A stretch of 64,000 nucleotides of DNA, from assembly GCF_009733595.1 (NCBI RefSeq), contig NZ_WOFH01000022.1, positions 1-64,000 of the forward strand, in the 5' to 3' direction. Source of the DNA: Actinomadura litoris. GTDB lineage: Bacteria > Actinomycetota > Actinomycetes > Streptosporangiales > Streptosporangiaceae. The notes under the pieces were generated by a model that had not been told where the DNA came from, did no database searches, and saw nothing but the letters and a program-made list of their open reading frames with translations. Shown one piece after another: positions 57,882-64,000 of this stretch (within the stretch, counting starts at the first letter, position 1; each line of letters opens with the position of its first letter). Made by a program: the position numbers and the translations under genes.

Positions 57882-60048
57882 CCCCACCGCCCGAGGGCCG
57901 TCCCGCCGATCAGGCTGGCAACAGAACAGCAGCCGTTGCGCTCGGAGCGGCCCGCTGCCGAGCATGAGGCCAGCGAGCAACCCACCCGGTCGCCACCCCA
58001 ACCGCCCGACCGCCTTGACGGTTGTTCCCAGCACTTCCGCCATCGACGAGGATCGAAGCCCACTCCAGGCTGGCGAGCCTCCACCGGCTTTCCCGACCCG
58101 CGAAATTGTCAGGCATGGCCGAACCAAGATCGAAGAGCGCGAGCGATGAAGTCCGGGGGGAGCCAGTGCCAAGCTGATCGGCTGTCCGCCTTTCCTCCGG
58201 AGGCCAGATCGAGTGGTTCCCACCATCGGCAGGGATGCAGCCGCGATGGTCGACGCCGTCCGTCATCACCAATGCGGTCGGCGATCTCATCCTCAATCAC
58301 CTCGGTCACCGGGAACATCTCGACGGACACGGACCAGTTCGGTGCCTTCGCGTCCGGTCACCGTCGTTATCACTACGTTCGAGCCCTTCAGGTGCTTCCG
58401 GACGGCTTCCCCATGCGTCTCTGCTCCAGCGCAGGGCGACGTCGTCGCGCGGTCGACAGAGCGCCTCCACCCCCAGCCAGCGCGACAAGCACCGCCGCCC
58501 CCGCCCGCCGAGGACGCCACCCTGGACGAGGCGGACCTGGCGATGCTGCGCCAGCCCCTCGCCAACGCCGCCACCGGGTCGTCCAGCGGGAGGGCCTGGA
58601 GCGGATCGTGGTCGCGGCGGTCTCCAAGATCGGGGTGCTGGCGCCGCCGTTGATCCTGCTGGTCCTGCTGTATGTGGTCGGGGCGATCTCGATCCGCTGC
58701 GCCCTGATGACCGTCGTCCCGGCCACCCTCGTTAGCTCCTGGAAGGACGGCCACCGAGGCGCGCCCTCCACCGAACGGACGTCCGGCAACCGACCCGGCA
58801 CAGCATCGCGGACCCCGATCCCAGACACGCTCGACCAGACCGCGCACCATCCGGCAGCGTCCAGCTCGGAACCACCGGCGTTGCGTGAGTGGGAGGCCAT
58901 CAACCAGCACCCGTAGTGCCCGGCCGCCCGCCTTCCACGTTGCGACCAGCGTGCCCTGCACACGCGATGACGGGTCCACCAAGCGTGGCCAGCGTTGCGG
59001 CTGCCGGAAGAGGTCACGAGGTGGCCAAATCCGGCGAGTACAAAGGCGCTCTGCAGGAGGTCAGGCGTCGGGAACAAAATCAAGTCCCCGAGTGGTACCG
59101 GCATTGTTGGTCGCTTCAGACGCTGATCAGCCGGTCGGACAGGTCGGATGCGGGTCTGTGTTACGGCGAGGGTGGACGCGAGGGCCTGCTCGGCGGCGGT
59201 CTGGGCTGCGGCAAGAGTCGGCTGCCAGTAGGCGGTGTGCTCGATCTCGTGGTCGGCTCGTTCGGCTGCCGTCCGGAGACGGCGCGGACGGAAGGCAGCG
59301 CGGACTCGTCCGTGGCGTTCCTGAAGTGTCCGACGGCGGCGCGTCCGGCGATCTTGACGCGGAACCAGGCTTATGGCCCGGTGGTCCGGCCGATCCTATG
59401 TAGGACGGTCTCCTCGGCGCTCCCGACGGGTGGCGTCCTCCACAGACTTCTGTAAGGAGCATCCTGTGTCGCGCTTGGTGCGCTCCGTGGCCCGCCTGCA
59501 TTAGGGCGGTGCGCCGCACCTCAGCGGACACGGCCCGCTCGGCCTCCTGACGGGCGCGTCGTGCGGCGTCTCGTGTCGGAGATGGCACAGGCGGCCTTTG
59601 GTGATTCGTCGGGCTCAAGGCCGTGGATCCGGCTATGGAAGCGAGATGGTGCCTCTGGCGGGGAACTGGCGCCCTTGCGGCTCGGCTCCCCGCTGATCGA
59701 GCTGTTGATCAGGTTCAGGGTAGATGGCCGTGCGGGTCTCGCCCGCGACCCTCCTCGCAACTCCAACCGGAACCGCTTCTTGGGATGACCTGATCCCGAT
59801 GGTCGTCATCCCTGAAGCCAACCGGGCTCCCGCGACTGCGTCCGGGCGGACCCGTGACGATCTACTGAAACCTGGCCCCTCCTGCCTTGATCACTCTGAT
59901 GGTCCGCACGTTTAGGGCCAGTAAGGGGGGAATTGTGCGGATGGAAGGTCAGCCGTCGCAACCAGGGAGAGCTAGGGAACCGAGCGGGTAGGGACCGTCA
60001 GCGCCTATGGCCCTACCGCCTGGCCCCACCGGAAAGGGCGACGCACCG
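57882..60048. other. Decayed region without an intact gene
   Basis: About 2.2 kb in which frames of both strands break often. Fragments that look once-coding include a minus-strand piece near 58109-58345 (NWSVSVEMFPVTEVIEDEIADRIG), the plus-strand piece at 58510-58720, and a minus-strand helix-rich piece at 59480-59600 (RDAARRARQEAERAVSAEV). No domain could be named. GC content is slightly lower than in the flanks. Confidence 0.5.
58510..58720 (+). pseudogene. Frameshifted fragment with one transmembrane segment
   Basis: EDATLDEADLAMLRQPLANAA is in one frame. After a one-base shift near 58570 the next frame continues HRVVQREGLERIVVAAVSKIGVLAPPLILLVLLYVVGAISIR. Joined, they read as a small helical membrane protein. 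No start codon with RBS or intact end was found, so I treat it as a relic. Confidence 0.35.
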
Positions 60049-60339
60049 ATGCCCCTGCGGAAGATGCAGCAGTACACGTGGCAGAGCAGCCGTGCTCAGG
60101 GCCAGCACCAGGGCGGACGAGCCCGGTGCGAGCTCGTGGAGACCATCGAGGCGCCGGTGGCCAAGGCCGTTGGAAAGGTGTTGTCCCCGCAGAAGGTCAA
60201 GCAGGTCTGCGGCGCGGCCGGTGAGGGCGTCGAGCGGGTGAAGCGGGCCCGTTACCGCCCCGCAGGCCAAGTCCAGAGCGGCGCAGTTCGGCCCGGCGAT
60301 CGGGCGGCGCAGGCGGGTCAGCTTTTGACACACCGCTGA
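60049..60339 (+). CDS. Possible small protein upstream of the YihY gene
   Basis: A 96-residue frame: PLRKMQQYTWQSS, then LVETIEAPVAKAVGKVLSPQKVKQVCGAAGEGVERVKRARYRPAG. The middle 40 codons have strong GC3 bias, which argues for coding, but both ends look less natural. A GGAAAGGG box lies about nine bases before the ATG. It ends 19 bases before the YihY start, so it might be co-transcribed or be the end of a decayed gene. Confidence 0.35.
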   Translation: MPLRKMQQYTWQSSRAQGQHQGGRARCELVETIEAPVAKAVGKVLSPQKVKQVCGAAGEGVERVKRARYRPAGQVQSGAVRPGDRAAQAGQLLTHR

Positions 60340-60357
60340 AGTTCAAGAAGGGACATC

Positions 60358-61347
60358 ATGGGCAAAGTCGCGGCACCCTCCGACCTATCGGCCCGCTCGT
60401 GGGGGCAGGCGGCCAAACGGGCCGCCGGTGAGTACAAGCGCGACAACCTCTCGGACTGGGCCGCCGCCCTCACCTACTACTCGGTGTTGTCGATCTTCCC
60501 GGCGATGCTGGTGGTGGTCTCGGTGATCGGGCTGGCCGGCACCTCCGTCAGCAACGACCTGATCGACAACCTCGGCTCCATCGCGCCCGGCGCGGTGAAG
60601 AACCTGCTGACCAGCGCACTCACTCAACTGCAGGGCGGTCGCGGCGGCGCCGGGTTCATCGCGCTGATCGGCCTGCTCGCCGCGATCTGGTCGGCGTCGG
60701 GATACGTCGGGGCGTTCATGCGCGCCGCCAACGCCATCTACGACATCCCCGAAGGCCGCCCGTTCTGGAAGACGCTGCCGACCCGGTTGGCCACGACGGT
60801 GGTGACATTGGTGCTCCTGTCGGCGTCGGCGATCGCGGTGGTCGTGTCGGGACCGGTCGCCCGCAAGTTCGGCGACATGCTCGGCGTCGGCTCGACCGCC
60901 GTCACCATCTGGAACATCGCCAAATGGCCGGTCATGCTGTTCGTGGTCAGCTTCCTGTTCGCGCTGCTGTACTGGGCGGCACCCAACGCCAAGCGCTCCT
61001 TCCGCTGGGTCACCCCCGGTGGGGTGCTAGCGCTGGTGGTATGGCTGGCGGCGTCCGGGCTGTTCGCGCTCTATGTGGCGAACTTCGCCAACTACAACAA
61101 GACCTACGGCAGCCTCGCCGCTGTGATCATCTTTCTGGTCTGGTTGTGGATCACCAATCTGGCGATCCTGCTGGGCGCGGAGATGAACGCCGAACTGGAG
61201 CGCGGCCGGGCGATCGCCGCCGGACAGCCTGCCGACCGCGAACCGTATGTGCAGTTCCGCGACACCCGTGGGTTCAGCGAGGAAGAACGCCGCGAGGCCG
61301 GCTTGGCCGGCACCTCACGGCGGCGACACGGCGACACTGACTCCTAG
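60358..61347 (+). CDS. YihY/BrkB family membrane protein
   Basis: A 329-residue integral membrane protein with about six helices. Family landmarks: NLSDWAAALTYYSVLSIFPAMLVVVSVIGLAG near the start, GLLAAIWSASGYVGAFMRAANAIYDIPEGRPFWKTLPTRLA, and FRWVTPGGVLALVVWLAASGLFALYVANFANYNKTYGSLAAVIIFLVWLWITNLAILLGAEMNAELE. These match YihY proteins, once misnamed RNase BN. Function unknown, perhaps envelope stress or transport. The ATG follows AGAAGGGACATC. The gene looks intact although its surroundings are decayed. Confidence 0.92.
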   Translation: MGKVAAPSDLSARSWGQAAKRAAGEYKRDNLSDWAAALTYYSVLSIFPAMLVVVSVIGLAGTSVSNDLIDNLGSIAPGAVKNLLTSALTQLQGGRGGAGFIALIGLLAAIWSASGYVGAFMRAANAIYDIPEGRPFWKTLPTRLATTVVTLVLLSASAIAVVVSGPVARKFGDMLGVGSTAVTIWNIAKWPVMLFVVSFLFALLYWAAPNAKRSFRWVTPGGVLALVVWLAASGLFALYVANFANYNKTYGSLAAVIIFLVWLWITNLAILLGAEMNAELERGRAIAAGQPADREPYVQFRDTRGFSEEERREAGLAGTSRRRHGDTDS

Positions 61348-61362
61348 GGCGTGTCCGGTAGA

Positions 61363-61530
61363 TCATGTGTTGCTCAAGAGAAGTGCACTGATCAGGGTGA
61401 TGGCTCCCGATAGTGGTGGCTTGTCGTCTCGGATGGCGATGCCGCGCCATTGCTTGAGCCGGTTGATGCGGCGTTCGACGAGGTTGCGGCGCTTGTAGGG
61501 GGTGGGGTCAAGCCCGGAGGGCGGCCGCCG
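61363..61530 (-). mobile_element. C-terminal remnant of an IS5-type transposase
   Basis: Reading from the minus strand, YKRRNLVERRINRLKQWRGIAIRDDKPPLSGAITLISALLLSNT ends at TGA 61363-61365. The R-R-N-x-V-E-R-x-I-N-R-L-K pattern is the E-region of IS5-group transposases. Upstream of about 61530 the frame and similarity are lost, so only the tail remains. It lies 16 bases after the YihY stop. Confidence 0.75.
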
Positions 61531-61943
61531 TTACGACCTGGCCGTTTTCGTCCGGCAGGCTCCGTCGGCGCGTAGGCCCTCGCCGGACATGAGCCAGATG
61601 GGCGCTATCCGTGATCGAGGACGACGCCGCTCGGCGGTCTTCATTCGTACATAAACACCCACGCGTGCACGGGACGTATTCGTTCGGCTGGCCCGATCTG
61701 GTGCACGGCGCCCTCCGTGCGCTCCGCGACCCCGATGCCCCCGACGGAAGGACGAGCGTCCCCATAGGCGCCCTGAGGCCGCCGACGCCCAAGACCACGC
61801 TCTGGGAGCGGGGGTCAGGTCGTGGTACGGCGACCAGCGCAATCGGCCGTATGGGCAATTCGCGTCCTCCTAGCGGCCTAGGGGGGATCTGGGGGTCCTT
61901 CCCCGATGCCAGGCGGGGGTGATCATTGGGGAGGCTGGCCCGC
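61531..61943. other. Spacer after the IS remnant
   Basis: About 410 bases. Frames are short, Arg/Pro/Ser-rich and without domains; nothing is supported apart from the RBS GGGGAGG of the next gene near 61930. Confidence 0.4.
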
Positions 61944-63012
61944 ATGACAGTGATGAGAGCCACGGCGCTGGCCGTCGTGATGGTCGCCGCCGTGCCCGCG
62001 ACGGCTGTAGCGCAGACGCCCACGGCAGGGGACGCGCTGACCAAGGTGGTGACCGAGGCGAAGGCGCCCTCGGTCATCGCCCGGTGGGGCGTGGACGGCA
62101 GGTCCTATGAATTCCGGTACGGGGTCCGCAGGGCTGGTGGGCACGCCCCGCCTGTGCAGGGTGTGTTCCGCATCGGCAGCGTCACCAAGACCTTCACGGC
62201 CACGGTGATCCTTCAGATGGTGGGAGAGGGGCGGCTCTCGCTGACCGATGATGTGGAACGGTTGCTGCCGGGCGCCGTCCCCGGCGGGGCGTCGGGAATC
62301 ACTGTGCGGCACCTGCTGCGGCACACCTCGGGGCTGCCGGAGTATCCCGACGAGTCCGCGTTCGACGATAGCGGGGCGCTGAAGGACCCGTTCCGTACCT
62401 GGACCCCGCGCGCGCTCCTCTCCGCGATCAAGGGCCGACCACGCGAGCCGCTCGGCACCTTCTACTACGCGCAGACCAACTACGTGCTGCTCGGCATGAT
62501 CATCGAGAAGGTCACGGGGACGCGCTACGCGACGGCGGTCAGGCAACGCATCCTTCGCCCCCTGAACCTGACCCACACCTATGTGCCGGGCACGGAGACC
62601 TTTTTTGAAGGGAAAGCACAACCGGGGCTACGTACTGGACAACGGCCGGTACGTCGACGTCACCGCCCTGAATCCTTCGATCATGGACGCGGCCGGGCGG
62701 ATCGTCTCCGACACCCGTGATCTGGCGACCTTCCAGCGCGGCCTGACGCGGATACTGGCCCCCGCGCAGCTGAACGAAATGCGCACCCCCACACCCGGCG
62801 GCAGCTACGGCGCCGGAGTGGAGAACATCCCGCTGAAGTGCGGCACCTTCTACGGCCACGCGGGCGGCGTCCCCGGATACTTCACGCTGACCGCCGCCTC
62901 CAAGGATGGACGCCGCTGGTTCGCCGCCTCGGCAACCCTCAACGGGCCGCAAGCCGTGCAGGGGCTCGTTACCACGCTAGGCACCGCGCTCAACGCCGCG
63001 TTGTGCCCGTGA
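61944..63012 (+). pseudogene. Frameshifted serine hydrolase (beta-lactamase class C/DD-peptidase-like)
   Basis: The N-terminal part has a signal peptide (VMRATALAVVMVAAVPATAVAQ), the Ser-x-x-Lys motif in RIGSVTKTFTATVI, and a YYAQTNYVLLGMIIEKVTG region, where the usual Tyr-x-Asn reads Tyr-Ala-Gln. At the T6 run 62601-62606 the frame is lost. One T fewer would join ETF to LKGKHNRGYVLDNG, and this second frame continues through ASKDGRRWFAA to the end, including the His-x-Gly-type GHAGGVPGYF. The protein would then be about 355 residues. The T run suggests slippage, in the strain or in the assembly. Without correction the product lacks its C-terminal lid. Confidence 0.7.
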
Positions 63013-63577
63013 GATCCTGACCGGATCGCAACGACATCCTCGTCGCCCGCTGAACGGCCGGACACCCCGGGCTGTTCAGCGGGTGTGCGGCTTCGCGAAC
63101 ACTCGCGTCTCCAGGCCCCCGTCCGAACACCAAGGACTGCACAGTCTCGGGCATCTACCCGCATATCGGCGCGAAACCGCTAAAGCCCTCGCCGAACACG
63201 CCGCCACCGTTGACCTACTGGCCGCAGGTCAGGGGCCGGGTTCAGTGCATTGCGCGTCCACAGATAGGGCTCTCTTATCCGTGGCATCGTTTGCTCACGC
63301 CCTCTGCGCCCTGCGGGCCGACACGCTGGACGCCCTTCTCCGATCAGCCGATTCGCGATCATGGTTGTCACGGGTCAACAGGACGAGGCCGAGAAGGCGA
63401 TAACCGGACTGGAGGGCAACTCAAAGTGACTAAATTCTAGATTAGCACTTTCGTCCGTGCGGCGACAAGCAGAAGATCCACACCCATCATTTTGGGCCTT
63501 TTCGCTGCAATCTCGCCGCTGCCTCCTTTACTGTGCGCGTGCCCGCTCTATCGGGACGTGCGTGAAGAGGAGACTGT
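63013..63577. other. Intergenic region, no credible gene
   Basis: About 565 bases. A short frame at 63083-63403 has neither RBS nor domain. The part around 63421-63500 is A/T-rich and probably holds the promoter of the lipoprotein gene. Confidence 0.4.
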
Positions 63578-64000
63578 ATGAAGGTACCGGCGATGTTACT
63601 GGTGTTGCCGGTCGCGGCATCGATGCTGGCCAACGCAGGCTGTTCCACGAAGTCGCCGTCGCATGGCAAGAGGACACCGTCGTCGGCTGCGGCTTCGCCC
63701 GTCCGGTATTACGATCCGCCACGCCGGTTCTCGGCCAAGGAGGTGCAGGTAGGCACAGGTCCGGTCGCGGTCGTCAAAGACACCGCCTATTCCTACGTCG
63801 AAACCGAGGAAGGCAGTGCGCTGGTGGCGACCGGCCTCGCGACCGGGGCGCGTCGCTGGTCGGTCGGGCTGCCCGGCGCCACCAACCTCACCAGCGGGCC
63901 GATGACCGAGGAGGATCCGCCGGCTCCGGTGGCGGTGACCGACGGGCAGGGCCAAGTCCTGATCGTCGCCGCCTACGACACCATCACCGAGGGCACCGGC
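63578..64000 (+). CDS. Lipoprotein with PQQ-like beta-propeller start, incomplete at window end
   Basis: At least 141 residues; the frame is open at the window edge. The leader MKVPAMLLVLPVAASMLANA precedes a Gly-Cys (lipobox-like, AGC), and a Ser/Pro-rich linker follows. The body VQVGTGPVAVVKDTAYSYVETEEGSALVATGLATGARRWSVGLPG has the strand-turn pattern of a PQQ-type propeller blade, where the D/G-x-x-T-G-x-x-x-W unit recurs. Such proteins are often surface sensors or binding proteins. The ATG has AAGAGGAG upstream. Codon 7 is TTA, which is rare in such genomes. Confidence 0.75.
   Translation, partial: MKVPAMLLVLPVAASMLANAGCSTKSPSHGKRTPSSAAASPVRYYDPPRRFSAKEVQVGTGPVAVVKDTAYSYVETEEGSALVATGLATGARRWSVGLPGATNLTSGPMTEEDPPAPVAVTDGQGQVLIVAAYDTITEGTG

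Noticed and set aside
58388..59104. A 238-codon minus-strand frame
   Set aside because: The translation changes character several times and competes with the plus-strand frameshifted fragment; no start signal or domain is visible.

Overview
The window is very GC-rich. Its genes have strong third-position G/C bias, and it carries the gene families of a filamentous actinomycete: a PIG-L/mycothiol-type deacetylase, F420-type LLM oxidoreductase, cytochrome P450, NarL-type two-component pair, MctC-like symporter with DUF3311, DUF2786, YihY and a RepSA-type integrative element. An Actinomadura/Thermomonosporaceae-like chromosome is my best guess, but I cannot prove the genus from sequence alone. 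No rRNA, tRNA or CRISPR array was recognised.

Layout. 0-11.5 kb: the tail of an IS982-type transposase, a TauE/SafE-cupredoxin membrane protein, gltX, and a run of small stand-alone housekeeping or defence-neutral genes (DinB-like, secreted HNH nuclease, class II glutamine amidotransferase, PIG-L deacetylase, VOC, phosphotransferase-like, GNAT, TetR). Two clear relics lie among them: an O-methyltransferase with stops, and a frameshifted conserved gene. 11.5-22.8 kb: a divergent LysR / NmrA-darcynin unit, a duplicated hexapeptide-repeat protein, a P450, a secreted tannase-like alpha/beta hydrolase, a NarL-type kinase-regulator pair, a sodium:solute symporter with its DUF3311 partner and an LLM oxidoreductase. 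22.9-30.2 kb: a coherent catabolic locus. A ribose-type ABC importer (permease, lipoprotein, ATPase) faces an SDR dehydrogenase, a benzoylformate-decarboxylase-like ThDP enzyme and an IclR regulator, and the unit closes with a perfect 22-bp hairpin.

30.2-34.4 kb: a secreted double-psi-barrel-like protein, about 1.6 kb without a credible gene but with palindromes and a 113-bp tandem repeat, a proline-rich protein and a siderophore-interacting protein that ends at a premature stop. 34.5-44.5 kb (perhaps to about 46-48 kb): an actinomycete integrative and conjugative element (AICE) of the pSAM2 type. It has integrase, excisionase, three small membrane proteins, a RepSA-like initiator, an FtsK/TraB-like DNA pump, two transfer-associated proteins, a divergent GntR/UTRA repressor (KorSA-like) and probable cargo (two related proteins, an XRE regulator with a zinc-ribbon start, a pentapeptide-repeat membrane protein).

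49.2-57.9 kb returns to chromosomal genes: a DHA2 transporter facing a LysR regulator, a winged-helix AlkZ-like protein, a DUF2786 protein, a small HTH protein, a GNAT enzyme and an unknown 318-residue protein. The last shares an exact 19-bp upstream element with the siderophore-interacting gene. 57.9-61.5 kb is decayed sequence around a YihY protein and an IS5-type remnant. The window ends with a frameshifted serine hydrolase and the start of a lipoprotein with a TTA codon. Several genes look broken by single-base changes in homopolymers, so real decay and assembly error must both be kept in mind.
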